Part shown: positions 7,715-15,147 of the stretch, in pieces | Layout of the letters: every line of letters begins with the position of its first letter | How positions within the stretch are numbered: the first letter of the stretch is position 1 | NCBI GenBank assembly: GCA_028703305.1 | Contig: JAQVNC010000009.1 | Span: 1-41,223, forward strand | DNA length: 41,223 nucleotides | Direction of reading: 5' to 3' | Source of the DNA: Patescibacteria group bacterium | GTDB taxonomy: Bacteria; Patescibacteriota; Patescibacteriia; Patescibacteriales; GWC2-42-12 | Position numbers and translations under genes: made by a program | Notes under the pieces: generated by a model | The model's input: the letters and a program-made list of their open reading frames with translations, nothing else | Told to the model about the DNA's origin: nothing | Database searches by the model: none

Positions 7715-8149
7715 TTAAAAAATATAATAAGCGGCCAAGCTGATTAAAAAGCCTAAAACCGCGCCGGCAATAATTTGCGCCGGCGTATGACCGATTTTTT
7801 CAATTAAGGCGGGATATTTTTCTTTTGAGATAATTTGGCTGTTGCTTAAGTCGTTTGCCAGGTCATTTAAAATCTTTCCATGTTGCCCGACATAATTTCT
7901 AAGGCCCAGGGCGTCGCGGATTATAAAAAAACTTAAAATTATGGAGAGGTAAAATAGGGGAGAGTGTAGCCCCAGCGTTAAGCCGAGGCTGGCAGTTAAG
8001 GAAATAACCATGGCGGCATGGCTTGACGGCATGCCCGAGTAAGAAGAAAATGATTGACAATTAAATTTTAAGCCGTTTGATTTTATCAAGAGCTTGGCGA
8101 GCTGGGCGATCAGGGCGGCGGCAAGCGGCGCGATTAAAATTTGCAGCAT
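7715..8149 (-). CDS. Divergent PAP2-family membrane protein (DUF212, YuiD-like)
   Basis: A 144-residue integral membrane protein of the divergent PAP2/acid-phosphatase-like family. Hydrophobic segments lie at about residues 1-22, 45-62, 65-82 and 122-143. The family-type motif SGMPSSHAAMVISLTA carries the PSSH part of the phosphatase signature, and the late GHTPAQIIAGAVLG matches the second conserved histidine motif. In the PAP2 superfamily these histidines handle phosphate transfer, so a role in lipid or undecaprenyl phosphate recycling is possible but unproven. It lies 9 bases downstream of the CAP-domain gene, probably in the same leftward transcript. Confidence 0.85.
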   Translation of the reverse strand: MLQILIAPLAAALIAQLAKLLIKSNGLKFNCQSFSSYSGMPSSHAAMVISLTASLGLTLGLHSPLFYLSIILSFFIIRDALGLRNYVGQHGKILNDLANDLSNSQIISKEKYPALIEKIGHTPAQIIAGAVLGFLISLAAYYIF

Positions 8150-8158
8150 AGATTATTG

Positions 8159-9031
8159 TTAGATAGAAGAAAGTTTATTAATTTTGAAGAAATAATAATA
8201 GTACAGAAATATAAAAAGATAAATTAAAGTTAGAGAAGAAAAAATTATAAAGAAATTATTGGCGGCCGCGTAAGCGCCGGGCTGTGCAATAAGTTTGTTC
8301 ACTCTAGCGCCTAGATTATTTTCGGCCGGTATAATTAATTTGCTATTGTAAGGCGGCAGTATTTCCTGATTAATTATAGAATGGGTTAATAAATTTTCCG
8401 CGCGGTTGAGTTCGTAACCGGCTAAATTATTTTCTAAAAAATTTATATTTGAATTAGCGGAGTTAAATTCGGAGCCGGAAGCTAAAGGCTTGGCCGAGCC
8501 GACAGCCGGCGAACCGAATATTTGCACCACCACGGTTGTGTCTTGGCCTTGGAATTTTCCTTGAACCGCGGCCAGACCGATTTCCCGATAATATGGGCTT
8601 AAAAGATTTTTTTTGTGCATTGGAGAATTTTTCCAAGCGTCTATTACGCTTTGGCTGGTTTCAAAATCAATAGCTAAATTTTCGCCCACGTAAGAATAGT
8701 TATAACCGGTGTCGCGGATCCAGGAAGAAAATTTTCTGTCGTTAATATTATGCTTAAAAGCCTGGGATTCTAAAATGGCTTTGCCTTTAGCTATGGCGGC
8801 TTGGGTTAATAGCTGATTGGCGGTTAACGCGTTAAGGCCGGCCGTTTGCCTTGCTTGGTTGGTTAGCGCGATTATTTCTTCCGGAGTAATAGCGGATAAA
8901 TAAGCCAGATTAGGCAATAAAAAAATCCCTAAGAGTATTCCTAATAGAGATAACTTGAAATTTGTCTTAATATGTTGTTTCGGAGCGCTGCCATATACGA
9001 AAATCAGCCGCCCGCCTATCTTTTGAATCAT
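8159..9031 (-). CDS. CAP/SCP-domain surface protein with C-terminal membrane anchor
   Basis: A bacterial cysteine-rich secretory protein/antigen 5/PR-1 (CAP) domain protein like YkwD. A hydrophobic signal or anchor lies at residues about 27-46. The CAP domain covers roughly 48-175: EIIALTNQARQTAGL, AFKHNI (His), YVGENLAIDF (Glu), WKNSPMHKKNLLSPYYREIG (second His), then VVVQIFGSP. A linker and a C-terminal transmembrane helix (about 262-282, rich in F, I, L and Y) would tether it outside the membrane. Function of bacterial CAP proteins is mostly unknown. An earlier, non-hydrophobic N-terminal stretch of about 26 residues could mean that the true start lies downstream. Confidence 0.85.
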   Translation of the reverse strand: MIQKIGGRLIFVYGSAPKQHIKTNFKLSLLGILLGIFLLPNLAYLSAITPEEIIALTNQARQTAGLNALTANQLLTQAAIAKGKAILESQAFKHNINDRKFSSWIRDTGYNYSYVGENLAIDFETSQSVIDAWKNSPMHKKNLLSPYYREIGLAAVQGKFQGQDTTVVVQIFGSPAVGSAKPLASGSEFNSANSNINFLENNLAGYELNRAENLLTHSIINQEILPPYNSKLIIPAENNLGARVNKLIAQPGAYAAANNFFIIFSSLTLIYLFIFLYYYYFFKINKLSSI

Positions 9032-9083
9032 TTTTATTTTTATCTTTATTTTTGTTTTTTGTCAAGATTTTTACTACAATTTA

Positions 9084-9094
9084 ATTATAGCATA
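9084..9094 (-). promoter_or_regulatory. Extended -10 promoter TATGCTATAAT (minus strand)
   Basis: On the minus strand TATGCTATAAT reads from 9094 to 9084, about 53 bases upstream of the CAP-domain gene. It matches the extended box seen at several other starts in this window. Confidence 0.6.
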
Positions 9095-9192
9095 TTTATT
9101 GGCTAAAAGCAAGCCTGTTAGCCGGTAGGCGGGCATTGCTCTAATCAATTTCATTTGATAAAATAATTATATAAAAATTAATCGTCGTAAAT

Positions 9193-9627
9193 ATGAAAAA
9201 GAAAATTACCGTGGCTGTTAGCGGCTATTTTAATCCTCTGCATGTCGGGCATTTGGAAATGATAGAGAAAGCCAAAAAGTTAGGCGACCGCTTAGTGGTG
9301 ATAGTTAATAACGACTATCAAGTAAAATTAAAAGGCAGTGTGCCGTTTTTAAATCAGGCTGATAGAATGAAAATAGTCTCGGCCATTAAATGGGTTGATA
9401 AAGTTTTTTTATCAATTGATAAAGATCCGTCAGTCTGCAAATCTCTGGCTAAAGTTAAGCCTGACATATTCGCCCAAGGCGGTGATCGCAAGCAAGGCAA
9501 TATCCCAACCTCTGAAACCGTCATCTGCCGCAAGCTAAATATAAAAAGAGTTGACGGCCTGGGCAGAAAAATAAGATCAAGTTCAACTTTAATCGCCGAG
9601 GCGGCGGGAAAAAATAAAGCCAAATAA
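9193..9627 (+). CDS. Cytidylyltransferase-like nucleotidyltransferase
   Basis: A small (144 residues) HIGH-type nucleotidyltransferase of the TagD/RfaE2-like group, which joins CTP or ATP to a phosphorylated small molecule. The N-terminal VSGYFNPLHVGHLEMI contains the HxGH motif (H17-H20). LVVIVNNDYQVKLKG and the late IRSSSTLI correspond to the second nucleotide-binding motif (ISST/ISTT-like). Glycerol-3-phosphate cytidylyltransferase, heptose-phosphate adenylyltransferase and FAD synthetase-like enzymes all share this fold, so the substrate is left open. It is followed after 4 bases by mltG, suggesting co-transcription and perhaps an envelope role. Confidence 0.82.
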   Translation: MKKKITVAVSGYFNPLHVGHLEMIEKAKKLGDRLVVIVNNDYQVKLKGSVPFLNQADRMKIVSAIKWVDKVFLSIDKDPSVCKSLAKVKPDIFAQGGDRKQGNIPTSETVICRKLNIKRVDGLGRKIRSSSTLIAEAAGKNKAK

Positions 9628-9631
9628 CAAT

Positions 9632-10642
9632 ATGATAAAAAAAATTATAATTATTGCCGCAATATTTTTCGTGTCGGGTTTTTTATATTGGCAAAATTTA
9701 AATTCCCCCGTGGACGCTAATGGCAAGGAGCAGGCTTTTCTCGTTGGCAAAGGCGAAACCGTAAAGCAAATAGCGAAAAATTTGCGTATAAATAATTTGA
9801 TCAGCTCGGAATTTTATTTTAAATATAATGTTTGGCGGAAAAATTTAAAAATTCAGGCCGGCGAATATTTAATCAGCCCGAAATTAAGCGCCAAGGAAAT
9901 AATAAAAATATTGGCTCAAGGCGAAGCGATCAGCCAGGAAAAATCCATCAGAATAATTGAAGGCTGGAGCAATAAAGATATCGCCGCCTATTTGGAAAAA
10001 AATAATATAATTTCGGCAAAAGATTTTTTAGCTTTGGCTAAAGCGCCTCTCGCGAAGTGGAAATTTAATTTTGCCAAGCCGGATTTTTTAAATGGCGCGT
10101 CCAAAGAGGCCGGGCTGGAAGGTTATCTATTTCCTGATACTTATAGAATCTTTGACGATACCGGGGCCGAGGGAATTATTTCTAAAATGCTAAATAATTT
10201 TGATAAGAAATTAACTCCGGAAATGATGGCGGAAATCAAGCGGCAGAACAAGGCGATTTATGAAATTGTTACCATGGCGTCAATAATTGAAAAAGAAGTT
10301 AGCTCAACCAAAGATATGAAAATTGTTTCCGGCATTTTTTGGGACAGGATAAAAAGCGGTATGGCTTTAAATTCTTGCGCCACCTTGGCTTACATTTTAG
10401 GCGTGAACAAGCCGCAATATAGTTTGGAAGACACAAAAGTTGACTCGCCCTACAATACTTATAAATATCGCGGTTTGCCGCCCGGTCCGATCGCTAATCC
10501 CGGACTTAACGCTTTAAGCGCCGCGATTTATCCGGAAGCTACCGATTATATTTATTTTTTAAGTGATCCGGAGACCGGCAAGACGATTTACAGTAAAACT
10601 CTAGATGAACATAATCGCAATAAAGCTAAATATTTGAAATAA
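9632..10642 (+). CDS. mltG: Endolytic murein transglycosylase MltG
   Basis: Cleaves nascent peptidoglycan strands near the membrane, setting glycan length. An N-terminal membrane anchor (residues about 3-20) is followed by a LysM-like region (GKGETVKQIAKNL) and the YceG/MltG catalytic domain. Conserved stretches: GLEGYLFPDTYRI, then VTMASIIEKEVSS around residues 214-226 with the catalytic Glu in IIEKE, GMALNSCATLAYILG, and DSPYNTYKYRGLPPGPIANPG. The C-terminus reads TIYSKTLDEHNRN, typical of the family. Length 336 is normal. It precedes the rplJ leader, which has its own promoter. Confidence 0.95.
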   Translation: MIKKIIIIAAIFFVSGFLYWQNLNSPVDANGKEQAFLVGKGETVKQIAKNLRINNLISSEFYFKYNVWRKNLKIQAGEYLISPKLSAKEIIKILAQGEAISQEKSIRIIEGWSNKDIAAYLEKNNIISAKDFLALAKAPLAKWKFNFAKPDFLNGASKEAGLEGYLFPDTYRIFDDTGAEGIISKMLNNFDKKLTPEMMAEIKRQNKAIYEIVTMASIIEKEVSSTKDMKIVSGIFWDRIKSGMALNSCATLAYILGVNKPQYSLEDTKVDSPYNTYKYRGLPPGPIANPGLNALSAAIYPEATDYIYFLSDPETGKTIYSKTLDEHNRNKAKYLK

Positions 10643-10651
10643 AAAATTTTC

Positions 10652-10679
10652 TTGACAATTTAATCAAATATGTTATTAT
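10652..10679 (+). promoter_or_regulatory. Promoter of the rplJ-rplL unit
   Basis: TTGACA at 10652-10657, a 16-base spacer and TATTAT at 10674-10679, with an extended TGn (10671-10673). It starts 9 bases after the mltG stop and would initiate transcription near 10686, giving a leader of about 280 bases before rplJ. Confidence 0.8.
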
Positions 10680-10687
10680 TAAATTAA

Positions 10688-10845
10688 TTCACCCCGTGAA
10701 ATAGGCTTTGCCTCCCGAAGGGATTTCACCGGGTAAATAGTCGCAGATAGCAGGCGCGCCTAAAAAACGCTTAATTTCCTGCCGAGACAAAGCTAATTTT
10801 AGCTAATCTTTTAGTCTGCGCCTTGTACGCGGATTTTTTGATACT
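10688..10845 (+). ncRNA. Structured ribosomal-protein L10 leader with candidate attenuator
   Basis: The 326-base gap before rplJ is filled by a structured 5' leader. A first hairpin pairs 10691-10702 with 10723-10734 (one mismatch). Then comes AGATAGCAGG ... CCTGCCGAGA, where GCAGG (10750-10754 region) pairs with CCTGC; this strongly resembles the L10 leader of Firmicutes, whose conserved core mimics the L10-(L12)4 binding site of 23S rRNA. Farther on, TCTGCG (10815-10820) can pair with CGCAGA (10742-10747) or with CGCGGA (10828-10833). The latter hairpin is followed by six Ts and looks like a terminator. I infer autogenous control by L10 through mutually exclusive helices. A structural search against the known L10 leader model would settle homology. 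Confidence 0.75.
10815..10839 (+). terminator. Candidate attenuator inside the rplJ leader
   Basis: A six-pair stem TCTGCG/CGCGGA (one G-U pair) with a 7-base loop and T6 tail. It is mutually exclusive with the upstream CGCAGA pairing, as expected for a regulated terminator. Confidence 0.6.
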
Positions 10846-10847
10846 TT

Positions 10848-10873
10848 GAAAACTTTTTTTAAAAAAAGTTTTC
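10848..10873. repeat. Perfect 26-base AT-rich palindrome
   Basis: GAAAAC, seven Ts, seven As and GTTTTC form a palindrome with no loop, between the attenuator and rplJ. It could be a second hairpin of the leader or a DNA-level site. Its role is unknown. Confidence 0.7.
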
Positions 10874-10896
10874 AATACTTTATAAAAAATATAATG

Positions 10897-10955
10897 TATT
10901 AAATAAAAATTTAATAGCGAGTAGAACTCTACGGCCATTAAATTTTTATTTAATA
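10897..10955. repeat. Long AT-rich inverted repeat directly before rplJ
   Basis: A perfect 19-bp stem pairs 10897-10915 with 10937-10955. The 21-base loop is less AT-rich and contains a small GTAG/CTAC hairpin. It ends 12 bases before the rplJ ATG, covering the zone where a ribosome binding site would lie, so it may limit initiation. The architecture (AT stem around a GC core) recalls the 99-base elements, but the core sequence differs. Confidence 0.7.
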
Positions 10956-10967
10956 ATTAAATGGTAT

Positions 10968-11498
10968 ATGCCTAAAACTAAAGAACAAAAAAGAACAATT
11001 TTGCATGAATTAAATAACAAGGTCTCCAAAGCCAAATCAATTATTTTTACCAAATACAGCGGTTTGACGGTTAAAGAAAATGAAGAGTTAAGGTCTAAAT
11101 TGCGCCAGGAAAACAATGAATATTACGTGGCAAAAAAGACTTTATTCAGCTTAGCCTTAAAAGATAAGTCAATTATCGGTTTGGATATAAAGAAATTTGA
11201 AGGCCAAATTGCCGCGATTTTCGGTTATAGCGATGAAGTTTCTCCGGCTAAAATTGTCGGCCAGTTTAAAAAAGATAAAGAAAAAGGGCGTAAGATTGAA
11301 TTTGTCGGTGGCATTTTAGAAAATAAATATATTGGCGCCGCGGAGGTCGCCAATTTAGCGACTTTGCCGAGTAAACAGGAATTATATTCTAAAATTGTCG
11401 GTTCAATCAACGCTCCGGTTTCCGGTTTTGTCAATGCCTTGGCTGGGAATATTAGAAATTTAGTCCAAGCTTTAAAAGCGGTTAGCGAGAAAAAATAA
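10968..11498 (+). CDS. rplJ: 50S ribosomal protein L10
   Basis: Base of the ribosomal L12 stalk; binds 23S rRNA through its N-terminal domain and L7/L12 dimers through its C-terminal helix. The N-terminus MPKTKEQKRTILHELNNKVSKAKSIIFTKYSGLTV, followed by RSKLRQENNEYYVAKKTLF, is the standard L10 pattern. The C-terminal region SGFVNALAGNIRNLVQALKAVSEKK is the L12-binding helix. Length 176 is normal. It is co-transcribed with rplL 33 bases on. The usual rplK-rplA genes are not upstream and rpoBC is not downstream. Confidence 0.97.
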   Translation: MPKTKEQKRTILHELNNKVSKAKSIIFTKYSGLTVKENEELRSKLRQENNEYYVAKKTLFSLALKDKSIIGLDIKKFEGQIAAIFGYSDEVSPAKIVGQFKKDKEKGRKIEFVGGILENKYIGAAEVANLATLPSKQELYSKIVGSINAPVSGFVNALAGNIRNLVQALKAVSEKK

Positions 11499-11531
11499 AT
11501 AATTTATATAATAAATAATTAAGCAAAATTT

Positions 11532-11945
11532 ATGCCAGAAGAAATTAAAAACGAAGACACTCAAATTGAAGTGCCTGAAAAGTTTAAGGCTTTAGTCGAG
11601 ACCATTGAAAAAATGTCGGTTTTGGATTTAGCCGAGTTAGTTAAGATTTTAGAAAAGAAATTTGGCGTTTCCGCCGCCGCCCCGGCTATGATGATGGCCG
11701 GCCCGGCCGCTCAAGCTGAAGCCGCGGAAGAGAAAACCAGCTTCAACGTTGAAATAACCGAAGCCGGTTCAAATAAGATCGCTGTTATTAAAGCGGTCCG
11801 CGAGTTAACCGAAATGGGCTTAAAGGACGCCAAAGACTTGGTTGATGCCGCTCCTAAAATGTTAAAAGAGGGCATTAAAAAGGAAGACGCCGAAGCTATG
11901 AAAAAGAAATTGGAAGAAGCCGGCGCCAAAGTTACCCTAAAATAA
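11532..11945 (+). CDS. rplL: 50S ribosomal protein L7/L12
   Basis: Stalk protein that recruits and activates translation GTPases. The N-terminal dimerisation region (residues about 15-50: [26 protein letters not shown]) is followed by an Ala-rich hinge. The C-terminal factor-binding domain reads [38 protein letters not shown] and ends with [17 protein letters not shown]. At 137 residues it is longer than the typical 120-125, mainly because of an acidic N-terminal extension. A strong terminator follows. Confidence 0.97.
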   Translation: MPEEIKNEDTQIEVPEKFKALVETIEKMSVLDLAELVKILEKKFGVSAAAPAMMMAGPAAQAEAAEEKTSFNVEITEAGSNKIAVIKAVRELTEMGLKDAKDLVDAAPKMLKEGIKKEDAEAMKKKLEEAGAKVTLK

Positions 11946-11966
11946 ATATCAAAGAGATAGCGAAAC

Positions 11967-12001
11967 AAAAAACGCTCCGCGAAATCGCGGAGCGTTTTTT
12001 T
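11967..12001. terminator. Bidirectional terminator after rplL
   Basis: ACGCTCCGCG pairs with CGCGGAGCGT, flanked by As on the left and seven Ts on the right. It separates rplL from the convergent gene ending at 12021. Confidence 0.93.
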
Positions 12002-12020
12002 ATGTAAATTGATTTTAAAG

Positions 12021-14309
12021 CTATTTATTTAAATGGACGGCTTCAATTGAATAAACCGAGGCGTTATTCAAGAAATATATTTTTTTATTGGTTTCGTCAA
12101 TTTGAAAATCTTTTAAGTTGTCAAATTTATCGCTGGTGTATTGATTGATAAATTCGCCATTTTTATTAAATACCGCCAATCTTTTGCCGGCCGGCTCAAA
12201 AATATAAAGATAATCTTGCGTTTCGGAAATTGCGAGCTTGGTTGCTTGGCTGAAATTAGGCTCAATCGCGGAAATGGAAAATTCTTGTTTTTGGCCTTTG
12301 CTGTATTCGGAAATTTCACCGTTATCACGCAAAAGATAAACATTGCCGTTAATATCAAGGCTCTTTACGCCGCTTAAATCTTCCGAGCTGTTTAGCCAGC
12401 TAACCGCGCCGGCCAGCCTGGAACCGCTTTTATTAAAGCGGTAAATTTGCCCGTTAATCGCGTCGGCCAAATAATATCTGTTATTGTATTCTTTAAAGCC
12501 GACTATTTTTTGCGGCTTGGCCGGATAGTCAATTTCCAAAGCTGATAATTCTTCGGTTTTGGTGTCAAAAATAATAATATTGTTAGCGTTAAAATAAGCG
12601 ATAGTAGTATCGCTGATATTGGGAAAATCCAGCCTGCTTATATTTTGGCCGGTTAAATTTATTATCGTGGCCAACTTGCTTTTTAGATCAAGGCTGTAAA
12701 TTGATTTTTTCCCCGCGTCAGCGGCAAATATTTTATCTTGAACCAAGGTAATATTGGCCGGGCTGGCATTAGCGTCAAGATTTATAAAATCAGCCACTAA
12801 AGTCGCCTCAGAGCGAATAACGCGGCTTATTTTTTCAATTTGCACCCGGTGTTTGGCTATTATAATATTGTATTGGTCTTTTTGCGTTTGGTTTTTCTGG
12901 GGCAGGTTCGCGATTAAGCCTTTAACTTCTTCAAGCAGTTTTTTGGCGCCGGCTTCGTTATTATAGAGAAGGCTGGCGTCAATTTGATTTTGTTTTTGTT
13001 CAATAGCGGACATTAAATCGCTAATGGCGGCTTGGTTTTTTATTTCTTTATTTTTTATATTCTGCCAGGCTAAATTAGAAGAAAAGATTATCAGGCAGAT
13101 TAAAAAGGCCGATAATAAAATTTTATTTATTCGATTAAGGCTTTTAAACCAGAAAAACGATTTTAATAAAGACGCTTTGATTTTTTGATATGAATTTACG
13201 GTGCCGGAAATCAACTGATTGAAGGATTCGGCCATTTTTTCTTTATTGGTTAATATTTTAAAAATATAAACCAGCAGGCCGATTAAGACGCCCAAAGAAT
13301 TTTTTAGAGAATCAAAGATTTTTTTAGGAGAAAACCAGTTTGCCTTCTTGCCGGAGAAAATTTTATCTTTAAGCAAGAATGTTTGGCCGCTAGCCTTGGC
13401 TTTTCGCCCCAAGCTAAAGCGTCCGATTAAATTATTTAAAAAAGACGACCATCTTTTAGCGTTAATCAGCCCGGAGGGAGTTAAGAGTTTCTCCGTCTGC
13501 TCTTCGGTGGTAATTAAGTTTTCAATTGAGGCTTTGGTTGAAGCAATCGGCTCCTTATTTTTTATTTCCGGCATTTCCGCGCCCGCGGTATTTTTTATTA
13601 TAATACCAAGAAAAGGCACGTAAGCGTTAATTTTACTTAGCGTATTTTTAATTTGTTCGGCCGCGCCGGCCGGCGGCAAAGTAGTCACAATGCTGATAAT
13701 TTGCTTGGCCGAAAGGTATTCGGAGAAGGTTTCATTGGTAAAGATAAAATAACCGCCGCGCGGCAAAGAGCCGCTTATGACATTGGAAAATAATTTAATC
13801 AAGCTTGAAGGTTTCTTAATCTCTCCCTTGTCCGTTTGCTCGGTAATATCGGCTAATTTATATTTGGAACTATCTTCGGTTTTACTTTTATATAAGAGTA
13901 AAGCCTTATTTTTTCCCAAATTTGAAAAATGCAAACTATCATTATAAATTACGCCGATAGTGATATTGGCCAGTCCGGGATGTAGCTTGATTTTCTCGCT
14001 TTGTAAAAATTCCGCCAGTCTTTTATTGGTTTTAGCCAGAGCCGATTCAAAAATATGCTCTATTTTTATGCTTGAAACCCGTTCGCGCAAGATCATTTTT
14101 TCGTTTTGGTAATAGCTATGATTAAGGGTATTGATCAAGAAATTAATGATTTTAAGGCTATCAGCCTTTTTTGCTTCAAGCTCAATTAAGGCGAACAGCT
14201 TGCCGGCCAAAGCTTCTTTATTGGCGTCAGGCTGGGCGACATAAATTTCGTGAGCCAGTTCATTGCGCTGGCCGGGCGTTAGAATAAATTGGGCTATTTT
14301 GTAATTCAT
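12021..14309 (-). CDS. Large membrane protein with phosphatase-like N-terminus and predicted extracytoplasmic propeller
   Basis: 762 residues, no named family recognised. The N-terminal part (about 1-245) resembles a degenerate PP2C-like fold in its strand pattern (ANITIGVIYNDSLHFSNLGKNKALLLY, then GGYFIFTNE), but the metal-binding aspartates are not obvious. A hydrophobic stretch lies near residues 340-355 and a clear transmembrane helix near 395-415 (ILLSAFLICLIIFSSNLAW). A coiled-coil segment rich in Gln, Asn and Glu follows (about 415-465). From about 480 to the end come repeated beta-strand units (AADAGKKSIYSLDL, YYLADAINGQIYRFNK, LAVFNKNGEF) typical of an NHL/SMP-like beta-propeller. 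I infer an inner-membrane sensor or scaffold with an external propeller. Single-gene unit; function unknown. Confidence 0.65.
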   Translation of the reverse strand: MNYKIAQFILTPGQRNELAHEIYVAQPDANKEALAGKLFALIELEAKKADSLKIINFLINTLNHSYYQNEKMILRERVSSIKIEHIFESALAKTNKRLAEFLQSEKIKLHPGLANITIGVIYNDSLHFSNLGKNKALLLYKSKTEDSSKYKLADITEQTDKGEIKKPSSLIKLFSNVISGSLPRGGYFIFTNETFSEYLSAKQIISIVTTLPPAGAAEQIKNTLSKINAYVPFLGIIIKNTAGAEMPEIKNKEPIASTKASIENLITTEEQTEKLLTPSGLINAKRWSSFLNNLIGRFSLGRKAKASGQTFLLKDKIFSGKKANWFSPKKIFDSLKNSLGVLIGLLVYIFKILTNKEKMAESFNQLISGTVNSYQKIKASLLKSFFWFKSLNRINKILLSAFLICLIIFSSNLAWQNIKNKEIKNQAAISDLMSAIEQKQNQIDASLLYNNEAGAKKLLEEVKGLIANLPQKNQTQKDQYNIIIAKHRVQIEKISRVIRSEATLVADFINLDANASPANITLVQDKIFAADAGKKSIYSLDLKSKLATIINLTGQNISRLDFPNISDTTIAYFNANNIIIFDTKTEELSALEIDYPAKPQKIVGFKEYNNRYYLADAINGQIYRFNKSGSRLAGAVSWLNSSEDLSGVKSLDINGNVYLLRDNGEISEYSKGQKQEFSISAIEPNFSQATKLAISETQDYLYIFEPAGKRLAVFNKNGEFINQYTSDKFDNLKDFQIDETNKKIYFLNNASVYSIEAVHLNK

Positions 14310-14407
14310 ATAAAAACACGAATAAAACGAGATAAATCACTTTTGACTAAATAATATATTCATTATACAATAAAACTATAAATAAGTTAAGCGATTAGAC
14401 GTAAAAT

Positions 14408-15016
14408 ATGCTTGAAAAATTATTCGGCTCAAATTCACGAGTTAAAATATTAAAATTATTTCTCTTAAATCCAGCGGAGAAGTTTTATATCAGGCAGCTA
14501 TCGCGCAATTTAAAGCTTCAGCTTAATTCAGTGCGCCGAGAATTGGAAAATTTGGAAAAGTTCGGCATTTTGACCTCGGACCTGAAAAATGAGGAAGAGG
14601 CGGCCGGCGGCTCGGCCTCGCCGGCAGGCGGCCAGGAAAAAAAATATTTCCGCGCCAACCCTAATTTTGTTTTGTTTGACGAGATCAAAGCTTTAATCGT
14701 CAAGGCGCAGATTTTATATGAAAAAGATTTTGTGCGCAAGCTTAATTCAATCGGCAAAGTAAAATTATTGGTTTTAACCGGAATTTTTGTTAATAATCCC
14801 AATACTTTGATTGACATATTGATCGTCGGCAAAATTAATAAACCCAAGCTTATAAAGTTGATTAGAGAACTGGAAGTTGAATTAGGCAAAGAAATCAATT
14901 ATACGGTTTTTGACCCCCATGAATTTAAATACCGCCGCGACATTACTGATATATTCCTTTATGGCATTTTAGACGGCAAAAATCTGGTGGTGATTGATGA
15001 AGTGGGCTTGAATTAA
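14408..15016 (+). CDS. Winged-helix DNA-binding protein with nucleotidyltransferase-like C-terminal domain
   Basis: Residues about 1-70 form a winged helix (LFGSNSRVKILKLFLLNPAEKFYIRQLSRNL, then SVRRELENLEKFGIL) of the ArsR/TrmB type. A Gly/Ala-rich wing insertion follows (AAGGSASPAGGQ). The C-terminal half (about 118-198) reads VLTGIFVNNPNTLIDILIVGKI, then ELEVELGKEINYTVFDPHEFKYRRDITDIFL, a pattern seen in MNT-type nucleotidyltransferase folds. The GSxxxG and paired Asp active-site motif is not intact, so catalysis is doubtful. I infer a transcription regulator with a sensory or dead enzyme domain. Targets unknown; the divergent neighbour at 14309 shares the intergenic region. Confidence 0.7.
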   Translation: MLEKLFGSNSRVKILKLFLLNPAEKFYIRQLSRNLKLQLNSVRRELENLEKFGILTSDLKNEEEAAGGSASPAGGQEKKYFRANPNFVLFDEIKALIVKAQILYEKDFVRKLNSIGKVKLLVLTGIFVNNPNTLIDILIVGKINKPKLIKLIRELEVELGKEINYTVFDPHEFKYRRDITDIFLYGILDGKNLVVIDEVGLN

Positions 15017-15057
15017 TTGGCGAGGAGAATTTTATAAATACAACTTAATCTATTTAT

Positions 15058-15078
15058 CCCCCTATTATAGGGGGTTTT
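15058..15078 (+). terminator. Rho-independent terminator
   Basis: CCCCCTA (15058-15064) pairs with TAGGGGG (15068-15074) followed by TTTT, after the winged-helix gene. Confidence 0.88.
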
Positions 15079-15085
15079 ATTTTAC

Positions 15086-15114
15086 TTGACATAACATTAA
15101 ATATATGATATAGT
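15086..15114 (+). promoter_or_regulatory. Promoter of the M23 surface-protein gene
   Basis: TTGACA at 15086-15091, a 17-base spacer and TATAGT at 15109-15114 with extended TATGA upstream. Transcription would begin near 15121, about 25 bases before the ATG at 15146. Confidence 0.85.
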
Positions 15115-15147
15115 AATTAGTTATTTAAATTATTGACTATATCATAT
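15103..15147. repeat. Perfect 12-bp inverted repeat spanning -10 and start codon
   Basis: ATATGATATAGT (15103-15114) and ACTATATCATAT (15136-15147) are perfect inverse copies with centres 33 bases apart, about three helical turns. The left arm is the extended -10; the right arm reaches into the ATG. It may be an operator, or two convergent -10 boxes facing each other. Confidence 0.7.

Noticed and set aside
12754-13623. Plus-strand open frames opposite the large membrane protein
   Set aside because: They lie wholly inside the 762-codon gene, have no family resemblance or initiation signals, and mirror its AT-rich codons.
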